Assembly (NCBI GenBank): GCA_027946555.1
Contig: JAPEVC010000055.1
Coordinates: 103,594-167,593 of the forward strand
DNA: 64,000 nucleotides
Direction of reading: 5' to 3'
Source: Gnomoniopsis sp. IMI 355080
Taxonomy: Eukaryota > Ascomycota > Sordariomycetes > Diaporthales > Gnomoniaceae
Position numbers and translations under genes: made by a program. The number at the start of each line of letters is the position of its first letter. The stretch's first letter is position 1. The notes beneath the pieces were generated by a model that worked only from the letters and a program-made list of their open reading frames with translations, was not told the origin of the DNA and did no database searches. Positions 1-8,901 of this stretch are shown in pieces.

Positions 1-302
1 TCCCAAACACTTTGCAACACAAGGTAGAGCCTTTTGAGCTTTCGGATAAGTCACGGCCAGGTCACCGACGATTTTTGGCACTGTGGCTTGTGGACCCACA
101 CTATCGTATACCCTCGACCTGTAATGTACCACCGCAGCAGAAGTCATGGTGGGCGGACACTGGACATCCAGCACCCGATGGAGAGCTGTTGATGTCGCTC
201 GACGAGGCGAAGAAGTTGCGGCTGGAGTTGATGGCTGAGCGCACAAGGGCTGTGAAAGCTATTGATTCTGGGGTGAGTACTTATAATTTTTGTGAGCACT
301 GA
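1..302 (+). CDS. DUF4246 family protein, C-terminal fragment
   Basis: The reading frame is open from the left edge (codons starting at position 3) to TGA at 300-302, so only the last 100 or so residues are present. The peptide carries the family's C-terminal core: LQHKVEPFEL, then GHRRFLALWLVDPHYRI, then NVPPQQKSWW, and it ends in CEH, a common terminal tripeptide of fungal DUF4246 proteins as I recall them. A GTGAGT near 273 looks like a splice donor, but reading through gives the familiar ending, so I treat it as coding. These proteins are large and cytosolic with no settled function; the core resembles 2-oxoglutarate/Fe-dependent oxygenase folds. The N-terminal part lies outside the window. 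Confidence 0.85.
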   Translation, partial: PNTLQHKVEPFELSDKSRPGHRRFLALWLVDPHYRIPSTCNVPPQQKSWWADTGHPAPDGELLMSLDEAKKLRLELMAERTRAVKAIDSGVSTYNFCEH

Positions 303-1240
303 ACCTCACAGCTGGCCTCCAGTTTATGTTCTTAGAAGCACTTCATTTCAGGCCGAGCCGCTGCAGTGAAACAAAATATAGGCCCCTGAAGCAGTGCTCA
401 ACTCACACAAGCATCAGTCATTTATTTTGTTGCTAGACTTTAACTTTGCTGAGAATTACCTCGTATACGCAGAACTCCGTGCTATTCATGTGTTCTTTTC
501 TGTGGACTGAATTCGAGGCGGGGATCGCACACTATAGGAGGGCCTTTAGCTCCCATTGGTTAATGTGACACGGCCTGTGGTACCTATAAACACAAAACAC
601 AGTTGTGATAAATCATCAAGCCCTTCCTGAAGAGTTCTTAACTAGAAATCCATTTCAAGGGATTGCTTTGTGGCTCCGACTCCTTGTAGACCTGGTGCAC
701 GGCATGCGCCTCTTCGTCTGGCCACCTGACAGTAGCCACACCCACAGCACATTTTCATAGGTATGCAATTCTGAGTTTGCAATAGATACAAAGGAAATTT
801 TACTGTAATACACATCTCTGAATGATCTTTGGAGGATTGGGCATCAGAGGAGAACGGAGGGCAGATTGGCTACATGCGACTCACAAAATCGCCGCAGCCA
901 CAATATGCTCAAGTTGACCCTCAAACTTTACCAACAGCGAACACGCACATTGATTATATGATCCATTGCTCCACGCAATTCACATACAGCCTGGCCTTGT
1001 CGCCTTCAGCCAAATTTCCCCATTTTGCTAACGATCTTTCGCACCTTCACTTTATCCATAAGATGATAAGGGAGGTATGTAAATCGATCTCGAATAAAAA
1101 GCACTAACCATCATTTGCATTGCTGCTAATTTCGACTGTTCACTTCCAAAGTTCGAAAGTTTCCCATCCATGTACCCTCTGACTGTGTCGCAAAGTCCAC
1201 TTCTTCTTCAATTCGCCATTCCCAATCCCCGAAAGTCGAA
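303..1240. other. Intergenic, no gene seen
   Basis: About 940 bases between the DUF4246 gene end and the F-box-like gene. A 92-codon open frame near 829-1107 lacks an ATG start and any recognisable motif. I see no RNA gene or repeat here. It presumably holds the downstream gene's promoter. Confidence 0.5.
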
Positions 1241-2978
1241 ATGGACAATCAACCGGATGACACTGTCCAATTACCCAGCAAGATGAGAATCTTCATTGGA
1301 GGGGCCGAGGAATTGTAGATACCTACATGGAAAGCCTCCCCTGGACCGAGCTTTCGTCGATTTCCAGAACTTTCACCAACGTTACGACAAAAGATCATAA
1401 CAGAGATTGTACGAGATGCCAGGCGGAACGGAGGCCCCATCGCCAATCTTGCGACCGTTGGCAGACACTGGCAGGCTGAAGTTGAGTCGATCACTTTTCG
1501 ATCTCTCCGGATGGGATCTCAAGACCTTGTAGCTTTCGAGAAGCTTGTGAGTTCTTCCTTGGCCCCCCGCGGTGGTGGAAAAAAACAAAAGGCTCGATCC
1601 GTTCATCCGCTAAAAAAAACACAGGTCTGCAAAGGTCGACGCTCATCATGCGTAAGAACCATCTTCCTAAACATCAACCTCGAGTCTCTTGGACCCTACT
1701 TCGCTCCGATCCATGTCGACGACTTGCTGGCCTCTGATAATCCCTGGATCACCAACTCGCCTGAGCACCGTCGCAATCAGGCTCTTGTCAACATCTCCAA
1801 CGTCTTTGCGCGCTTGTTCACTATCTTGAAGAGCTGGAATTCAGAGGGACGTGACAGCACTCGTTTGGTGGATGTCGGCTGGAAAATCACCAATACCCAA
1901 GATACTAGGGACTTCAACCAGGCAGACGAGCTGCTAAAAACTTCGGTCGCACTTCGATGTGATTTCAGTAGGCTCCCAGAAACATCGCTCATAGGTTCTG
2001 TATCTGCCTTTGACGACGGATCTGCATTCCGACTCCATCCCTCTTCTGCACTGGCCCTGATGCGAAAGACACCCAATGTCCATACGACGCACATCAATCT
2101 TGGTCCAGGGCTCCTTAATCCGGTCGCACCTAGCTATAACAATGCAGCAGAACAAGGTACGTCCAGTCCCATTTGTCAATTATATGCCAGTCCTTTGCTG
2201 ACAGTTCGCAGTAGCACTGCGTTCGTTGCCAAACGGGCTCAAGGTAATCAGCCTAGGTTCGGAAGGTCATTTCGACGACTACGCAAGCAGGCTGTACCGC
2301 CCAGATAACAATGAGCACAGTATACTGACTGAATCAATTGCCGACCTGGGGCTCTACCTGCACAATCTAGAAGACTTGAAGCTTGAACGTGTGGCCAATG
2401 TGGGGCAGTTCTTTACACAGCAATCTATGCCCAATGCCAAGTTGAGGTGGCCTAGACTCCGCAACCTTGAGATTGTGGGAGACTGGCCCAACTGGAATGC
2501 GCAGAGCAACGACATCATGTTTCTGGATGTGGCTCAAGCGCTCTACGGTATGCCCAGATTGAGGAAGATGGACGTCCTGACCAACTCAATTCGAGTCTGC
2601 CTCGGCTTTCAGCTAGCCCCCGAGAATTCGCACTGGCCTGCATGGCCGGAGTTTGCTGTCCTCTACATCAGAAGCTACGTGCCTCCACCTGAGCTTGTCG
2701 AGATCTGGAAGGCAGCCGTAGGAAGGCAGTGGGGGGTCCCTGTGCTGGGTTATACCTACAAACCCGATGAAACGAACTTCTTGCCCTGGAAAGACCCGCA
2801 CATGGGCTGTGAATCGGAGGCAGAAGCCATCTCGGCGAATCATGACACTGTGGCCGCACAAAAGGCGGAGCTCGAGCATTGGCGCTCTCGGGCAGAGAAG
2901 GGATCTCGAACTGGGGCTGTGAATACGGATGGATGGCGCGCTTGGAACGAGGTGGCAGGAGTTGAAGACAAATGGTAG
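1241..2978 (+). CDS. F-box-like protein of the fungal LRR-like type, start uncertain
   Basis: Model: (start)-1546, 1625-2156, 2212-2978. The introns GTGAGT...CAG (78 nt) and GTACGT...CAG (55 nt) keep the frame. The N-terminal part LRQKIITEIVRDARR, then ANLATVGRHWQAEVE and ITFRSLRM, resembles the F-box helices of fungal F-box proteins (substrate adaptors of SCF ubiquitin ligases). The rest has the leucine-rich spacing typical of the family (NLEDLKLERV, RLRNLEIVGDW, MPRLRKMDVL), ending at TAG 2976-2978. The start is a problem. The ATG at 1241 is in the same frame but meets TAG at 1316-1318, and the next in-frame ATG (1511) lies inside the F-box region. Either there is an unusual short intron, the start lies elsewhere, or the gene carries a nonsense mutation. 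Family call likely; intactness unproven. Confidence 0.65.
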
Positions 2979-3506
2979 ATCACGTGAAACGATCAAGATT
3001 CAAGAGGCGACAGCGTACCCAAGGGCCAAGGAACTGGAAGCGGCATACTGCTGGATTGGCGTGTAAATTATGGACTAATAAGGCGGCTAGCACAACTTGT
3101 TGTATGTTTTATTCAGACGCCAATTGCGCGGCTATGATCTTCGATGTACAGTACAGCACTTCGACAAGAGAGAAGACAAGCATGTGGGCGCTGAAGCAAT
3201 TTGAGAGTTGGTCAAGGTTTCAATGATGTGATTGATCCTGCAGATCAATTCCGGGTGGCTGAATAAGTGCCTATAGCAGGGTGTGTTTACTGGTGCGGTG
3301 CCTGGGGTACCTCCTTGGCGGTGCTTGTATGTACCCATGTATACTTTGCAAGGGTCTATTATCCCCCCTCCTTCATCCTTCATGCTTCATGCTTCAGGCC
3401 TCACAGCTCCAACGTCAAACATATCGATCCATCTCATCTACCCAAGGCCCGACCGCATGTCGTCCCATCACACCTGTCTTCAGTGCCTTCAGTGCCGCCG
3501 CCAACC

Positions 3507-5306
3507 ATGTTAGGGCTCACGCGACGCAAGAATGGCTGGCTCCTCGGCGCTGCCGGGATAGCTACCTTGTATCTCATGTTCCTCTTGAATGGGAACAGCC
3601 CTTACAGTCGGATATACATGCCACCATCACATCTCAAGTCAAAATGGCAGCTTCCCGACGACTACTTCTGGAAAACAGTCTCGGTTTACTACCCTCCGAA
3701 ATCAATACGACCCCTGCCCACCGAGCGTCCTGTCCCTTTCCCCAAAGTCCAAGCCTCGAAATTTCCAAAGGCGACTCCTGAGCGTGACCAGCATCTTGAG
3801 GCTATCAAGACTGTCTTCACCAAAGCTTGGAATTCCTACAAGGAGAAGGCCTGGCTGTACGATGAATTGATGCCCGTAAGCGGCAAATCCAAGAACCCCT
3901 TCGGAGGCTGGGGAGCCACCCTGGTCGATTCTTTAGACACGCTCTACATCATGTCCTTATTCGATGAGTTTGAACAGGCCGTCAAGGCCGCCGAGACCAT
4001 CGATTTCACAAAGACCAATCTTGGCCAAATCAATGTCTTCGAGACCACGATCCGGTACCTGGGCGGCTTCCTGTCAGCCTATGATCTCTCGGGCGATGTG
4101 AGGCTGTTGCGCAAGGCCGTCGAGGTGGGTGAGCTGCTGTACAAGGCCTTCGATACGCCTAATCGCATGCCAGTCACCCGATGGGATATGGAAGCCGCGG
4201 GCCAAGGCAACAAATACCTTGCCGACGAGAACGTGTTGATCGCCGAAATTGGCAGTCTGACTATGGAGTTCACCAGGCTGTCTATTCTGACAGAAGATCC
4301 CAAATGGTTTGACGCGGTACAACAAATCGCAGATCTGATGGCCGAGGCTCAGGGGAAGACGGAATTGGAAGGAATGTGGCCGATGGTTGTGAACGGGAAA
4401 CAAGCCAACTTCCACGAGGGTACACACTTCACACTTGCCGCGATGGCGGATTCGGCCTTTGAATATCTGCCAAAAATGTCGGCGCTTCTCGGCGGAAAAA
4501 TTCCCCAATATCAAGCCATGTACGAGAAGGCCATGGACACAGCGTCCCGCTACCTACTATTTCGCCCGCTCACACCCGATAACGCCGACATCCTCATCGC
4601 TGGCAGTGCACTCACCGAGACGGAAAATCGCAAGACTACCGTCACTATCAACCATGAGGGACAGCACCTGACCTGCTACGCGGGCGGGATGTACGGCTTG
4701 GGCGGCAGGCTCTTCGACCGAAAAGCAGATATCGACATTGCTACAAAATTGACAGAGGGCTGCGTTTGGACTTATGGCGCTATGCAGCATGGCGTAATGC
4801 CCGAAACGTTTCACATGGCACCTTGCCCCGATAGAGACGAGTGTGAATGGGATGAGCTCGCGTGGAAGAAGCGAGTGGTCATAAACGCGGGCGAGACCAT
4901 CACTGGAGATTATGACACCGATATGGGGACAGCAGATCGGATCATCAAGCAGGAACGACTGCCGCAGGGCTTCACAAAAATTGGCGACAGGAGGTACATA
5001 CTCCGGCCCGAGGCCATCGAGAGTGTTTTCGTCTTGTATCGCATTACTGGCAGGGAGGACTTGCTGGATACGGCCTGGAAAATGTTCACGGCCATTGACA
5101 AGATGACAAGCACTACACTCGCCAACAGTGCAGTGAACGACGTCACGGTGCCGGGTCAGCCGGCAGCAAGCGACAGCATGGAGAGCTTCTGGATGGGAGA
5201 GACGCTGAAGTACTTTTATCTGATTTTCAGTGACGAGCGGCTTGTCGACTTGGACGAGTGGGTGTTCAACACAGAGGCGCATCCTTTCAGACGGTTGAAA
5301 AGGTAG
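3507..5306 (+). CDS. Class I alpha-1,2-mannosidase (GH47)
   Basis: Intronless, 599 residues, ATG in the context CCAACCATG. A type II membrane anchor sits at residues 9-27, followed by a stem and the GH47 catalytic barrel. Family motifs: FGGWGATLVDSLDTLYIM (about 132-149), WDMEAAG, NVLIAEIGSLTMEF, HLTCYAGGMYGLGGR, LRPEAIESVFVLYRITG, ESFWMGETLKYFYLIFS (559-575) and the C-terminal TEAHPF (Thr589), the threonine that in this family coordinates the catalytic calcium. Length and anchor fit the ER/Golgi enzymes that trim alpha-1,2-mannose from N-glycans. ER mannosidase I, Golgi type and EDEM-like cannot be told apart here; the short N-terminal anchor argues for a Golgi/ER trimming enzyme. An upstream open extension from 3267 has no ATG and is probably 5' UTR. 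Confidence 0.93.
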   Translation: MLGLTRRKNGWLLGAAGIATLYLMFLLNGNSPYSRIYMPPSHLKSKWQLPDDYFWKTVSVYYPPKSIRPLPTERPVPFPKVQASKFPKATPERDQHLEAIKTVFTKAWNSYKEKAWLYDELMPVSGKSKNPFGGWGATLVDSLDTLYIMSLFDEFEQAVKAAETIDFTKTNLGQINVFETTIRYLGGFLSAYDLSGDVRLLRKAVEVGELLYKAFDTPNRMPVTRWDMEAAGQGNKYLADENVLIAEIGSLTMEFTRLSILTEDPKWFDAVQQIADLMAEAQGKTELEGMWPMVVNGKQANFHEGTHFTLAAMADSAFEYLPKMSALLGGKIPQYQAMYEKAMDTASRYLLFRPLTPDNADILIAGSALTETENRKTTVTINHEGQHLTCYAGGMYGLGGRLFDRKADIDIATKLTEGCVWTYGAMQHGVMPETFHMAPCPDRDECEWDELAWKKRVVINAGETITGDYDTDMGTADRIIKQERLPQGFTKIGDRRYILRPEAIESVFVLYRITGREDLLDTAWKMFTAIDKMTSTTLANSAVNDVTVPGQPAASDSMESFWMGETLKYFYLIFSDERLVDLDEWVFNTEAHPFRRLKR

Positions 5307-5783
5307 CTTTAGATATTGAGATAGATATGGGGAAGCGTTTGAGTTCTGTTTGTACTATCCCTTTAATGACAGCTAATGATACCCGGCAGATTGGTATAAG
5401 GACTGGCATTAGTTCCCTGACGTGTAGCCTTGCTTTTCATTTGGAAGTTTGATTCTCGTGGTATGGACATATTATAGTCGTCTGATATACTCAGCGAATA
5501 TCTGGAAAAGAGGAGCAATGGTATCTGGAATGAGCAATACGACATGAAGTTCAACATGGCTGCACAACGTCGCACGCTGCTGGAGTAAATGAAGACACGC
5601 GTGCCAAGGTATCAGTGAGCGAGAGTTTCAAATGCCTTAGATATATGGAATTCTTAAGGCTCGAAGGCTTCATCGAGCTATGGTCACATTCACTGCTCAG
5701 CAACATTGTGATTCATGTCTCGCCGAGGTCTCATTTAGATCCAAAACAACATCATCTCGAATCCAAAAACGAACAACCCTCGC
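5307..5783. other. Convergent intergenic region
   Basis: It separates the ends of two convergent genes (GH47 on + and the APH-type kinase on -). It should hold both 3' UTRs and polyadenylation signals. I see no gene in it. Confidence 0.5.
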
Positions 5784-6999
5784 CTACAACTTCCCTTTCG
5801 TTTTCCTCTTCGCCTTCTCATCTTCTGCCAATCGCCAAGCCAACTCGCCCAAGCCCTTGAAACTTCCCGCATACTTCTCCGCAAACTCACTGGACGCCTG
5901 TCGTCTAGCCACTCTCGCCGCGATACCCTGCAGAATCCCAGCGCTCCGGAAAGCGTGAAAAGCGTTGCCCCAGCCCAGATCAGGCCGCGGGTCATACTTG
6001 CCCTTCCCACCTTCGACATACCAAGCTAGAGCTTCTCCGACGGTGGGTAGGCCCGGCGTCCGCCCCGGCAAGAATACATCTATATTGGGAAGATACGGGA
6101 AACTCAAGTCGTTGTTCCGAGGGGAGGCCATCTGCACAGCCATGAAAAATGGATTCAACAAGTTCACCACATCGCTCAGCGGGTGGCCGACGGTGCTCAT
6201 CTCCCAGTCCAGAATGCCAATCACGCGCGGCTCGGTAGGATGGAACATGAGGTTGTCGATCTTGAAGTCGCCGTGGACAAGTGACGCTCTGTCCTGCGGT
6301 TGCAGGGTCGTGTCGCCGAAAAAGTCAATCAAGGCGTCGATGTTTGGGTGGATGGGCCCCACGGGCTTGTGGGTATCGACATCGGTGGCTTGGGCCTGTG
6401 CGTCACAGATGGCCTTCCATGTGAGCAGTTGGCGTGAGTAAAACCCGGAGGACTTGCCGAAAGTGCTTAGATTGAGTGAGGGCGCACGGAAATCGACGGC
6501 ATGGAATTTGGCGAGAGTGGTAATGGCGGAGTGCCAGAGGGCGTGACGCTCAGAGGGAGAGACAGCTGTCACATTGGTCAGCGAATGAATGCATGGGAAA
6601 ATGAGGGAATAATGATTAGAAGTAAGTACATGGCATGGTCGCGTCCTCAAATATCCTGCCCTTCAAGAACTCCATGATATAAAAAGGGGTCCCGATTACA
6701 TTTGAGTCCTCGCAAAGACAATACGTCTTGGGTACGGGAACATCGGTAAATTCCAAGGCTTTAATGATGCGATACTCGCGCTCGACCTTGTGGGCGGTTT
6801 GAGACAGCAGCTTTCCTGGGGGCTTTTTGCGCAGGACATAGCCTTGTCCGGTGGATTTTGAGGTGAGTAGGTATGTGGGATTGGATTGGCCATATCCGAA
6901 TTGTTTAACGTCTAGAGGCAGTGAGATTTCTGGAACATTGCTCTGTAGATATGTCTCCAGAGACTTGACGTCGATGGGCTGGCGGACGCGGCCGGCCAT
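5784..6999 (-). CDS. APH-type phosphotransferase, homologous to the kinase half of ACAD10/ACAD11
   Basis: Two exons on the minus strand, 6999-6630 and 6565-5784, with one 64-nt intron (GTACTT...GACAG); 383 residues. The start at MAGRVRQPID is the usual start of fungal homologues; an open upstream extension lacks support. Motifs: FGYGQSNPTY (substrate loop), VLRKKPPGKLL with the ATP-binding lysine, KVEREYRI, IMEFLKGRIF, the catalytic loop HGDFKIDN (about 221-228) and the metal-binding ILDWEMSTVGHPLSD. This is the ACAD10/11-type aminoglycoside-phosphotransferase fold. In animals it is fused to an acyl-CoA dehydrogenase that phosphorylates and then dehydrates 4-hydroxyacyl-CoAs. Here the dehydrogenase is the divergent neighbour at 7525. 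The protein ends in GKL, a weak peroxisomal PTS1-like tripeptide. Confidence 0.88.
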
Positions 7000-7524
7000 G
7001 ATGGCGATAGGCAGAGGATTGGGCCGGGGAAGATTGAACAGTCTGAGCTGAATTGTGAAATCCGTATGCTTTTTTTCTTCAGTGATTGGGTGACTGTCTA
7101 GCGGGTGTCGCGATGTGAGGATTTGAACAGTCTTGGGAAGGTTTCGAGTGTCGTTCGCGATCAACAAAGTCGGGCCGGGTTGCTGAGCCTCGGTCCACAA
7201 GAGCTGTCGTCGGCTGTGGGGCAGACTTGACCCTCGGGATCTTCCAGTCCCCACGGGGGGCATCCCCTGTCCTCCGAGACGCCTAATCCTCTATTCTGAG
7301 AATGCGGGGAAAGAGGAACGAGGGCGAGGGCATCACCACATCCAACCTCGGGTCGATTGGTTGGAATGCGCCCGCTTCACAGTTCACAATGGCGAGACCA
7401 GCCACTGACAACAACTCGCAAAAGTCAATTTTTCAACATGGCGCGTCCTGACTGATCCCAATGGACGCGGCTCACGATTCATCGGTAACACGACGAGCCG
7501 AGAGCACTGCACCAGACCGCCATC
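7000..7524. promoter_or_regulatory. Divergent promoter of the kinase/dehydrogenase pair with three CCTCGG motifs
   Basis: 525 bases separate the two start codons. CCTCGG occurs at 7188-7193, 7232-7237 and 7346-7351, all on the + strand. That hexamer is the core recognised by FarA/FarB of Aspergillus and the CTF1 proteins of Fusarium, which induce fatty-acid catabolism genes. ATTGG, an inverted CCAAT box, lies at 7356-7360. About 0.26 hits of a given hexamer on both strands are expected in this length. Transcription starts are unknown, so some sites may be in the 5' UTR. The regulatory role is inference. Confidence 0.5.
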
Positions 7525-8901
7525 ATGGACTTCAATCTTCCAGAGGAGCTACAGGAGTACATCTCCAAACTCGATGCTTTCATTCAAGGTACCATCATGC
7601 CTCTGCAGCATGCAGACGACAACAATCGCTTCTTCGATCACCGTCGCGAGCCCTCCCGAACACAGTGGGACAATGAGGGCCTGCCAACGCCTCAGTGGGA
7701 AGCCCTCCTCACCCAGGCCCGGGATCTCGCCGACAAAGCGGGCTTCTACCGCTTCCCAATTCAAAAGGAATACGGCGGGCAGGGCCACCAGGAGACTAAT
7801 CTGTGGATGTGCGCGATCCGTTACCATTTGGCGTCGCACCCCGTCTACGGTGGCGGCGTAAGCCTCGCCAATGACCTGCAGAATGAGCACAGCGTCGTCG
7901 GGAACTTTCCGGATTTGCTGATGCTGCATTACTGGGGAAGTGAGCAGCAAAAGGCTGAGTTCATCCCCGCGCGGCTCAGGGGCGAATTTCGTGTCACCTT
8001 TGGCTTGACTGAGATCCATCACGGCAGTGACGCCACGCACATGGACACGCGCGCCGTACGGTGCAAATTACTGGATGCGAGCCCTGGGTGGAGCATCCAA
8101 GGCAACAAGAAATGGCAGACCGGGGCACATAGCGCGACCCATATGGTGGTCTTTGCGAGGACTTCGAATTTCGACAAGCCTGGCTCGGCGAGGGGCATCT
8201 CGGCCTTTAGCGTACCACGGGACACACCTGGAATGCGCATCAAGTCCTACGAGTACACCCTCAACATGCCCACTGACCATGCGACAATCTTGATGGAGGA
8301 TGTGCGAGTCCCAGAGAATGCCGTACTTGGCGAGCTGGACAACGGCCTCGCTATCGCGCAGACGTTTACGAGTGAGAACCGCATCCGCCAGGCAGCGAGC
8401 TCGTGTGGTGCCGCCAAGTTCTGTATAGACCGGAGCGTGAACTATGCGCGTGAGAGGGTTGTGTTTGGCAAGCCCTTGGCAAGCAATCAAGCCATCCAGT
8501 GGCCTCTTGTTGAGCTAGCCACACAGGTCGAGATGCTGAGGCTGTTGATCCTGCGTACGGCCACCGAGATGGACGACATCCAGAAACGCTACAGCCCCGG
8601 CAGAGAAAAACAGACTGTACCACCGTGGGTAGCCATTGAAAGGGAGTTGGGCCACAAGATCTCCATGTGCAACTTCTGGGCCAACAGACTCGCTACCCAA
8701 GCCGCCGACCAGGCTATTCAAGTCCACGGCGGGAACGGCTACAGTAGACACCAGCCTTTCGAGCATATCTGGCGACACTTTCGACGCTATCGGATCACCG
8801 AGGGAAGCGAGGAGGTCCAAAAGCGCAGAGTTGCTGCACATCTATTCGGGTTCAAGGGCTCTACAAATCAAAACGCCAACCATGCCCGGTCTAATCTATA
8901 A
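7525..8901 (+). CDS. Acyl-CoA dehydrogenase, ACAD10/ACAD11-type
   Basis: Intronless, 458 residues, ATG at 7525. Family features: N-terminal helical domain (MDFNLPEELQEYISKLDAF), RFPIQKEYGGQG, the flavin-binding segment FRVTFGLTEIHHGSDATHMD (acyl-CoA dehydrogenase signature 1 region), W..TGAHSATHMVVFART, SFTSENRIR-like region at TFTSENRIRQAA, NYARERVVFGKPL, and signature 2-like IQVHGGNGYSRHQPFEHIWRHFRRYRITEGSEEVQ. It oxidises an acyl-CoA with FAD. The partner domain of the animal fusion enzymes is encoded divergently at 5784-6999. The C-terminal SNL is a non-canonical PTS1-like ending, so peroxisomal rather than mitochondrial location is possible but unproven. Its stop codon overlaps the stop of the convergent gene. 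Confidence 0.93.
   Translation: MDFNLPEELQEYISKLDAFIQGTIMPLQHADDNNRFFDHRREPSRTQWDNEGLPTPQWEALLTQARDLADKAGFYRFPIQKEYGGQGHQETNLWMCAIRYHLASHPVYGGGVSLANDLQNEHSVVGNFPDLLMLHYWGSEQQKAEFIPARLRGEFRVTFGLTEIHHGSDATHMDTRAVRCKLLDASPGWSIQGNKKWQTGAHSATHMVVFARTSNFDKPGSARGISAFSVPRDTPGMRIKSYEYTLNMPTDHATILMEDVRVPENAVLGELDNGLAIAQTFTSENRIRQAASSCGAAKFCIDRSVNYARERVVFGKPLASNQAIQWPLVELATQVEMLRLLILRTATEMDDIQKRYSPGREKQTVPPWVAIERELGHKISMCNFWANRLATQAADQAIQVHGGNGYSRHQPFEHIWRHFRRYRITEGSEEVQKRRVAAHLFGFKGSTNQNANHARSNL

Noticed and set aside
829..1107. 92-codon open frame
   Set aside because: No ATG start, no motif, low-complexity surroundings.
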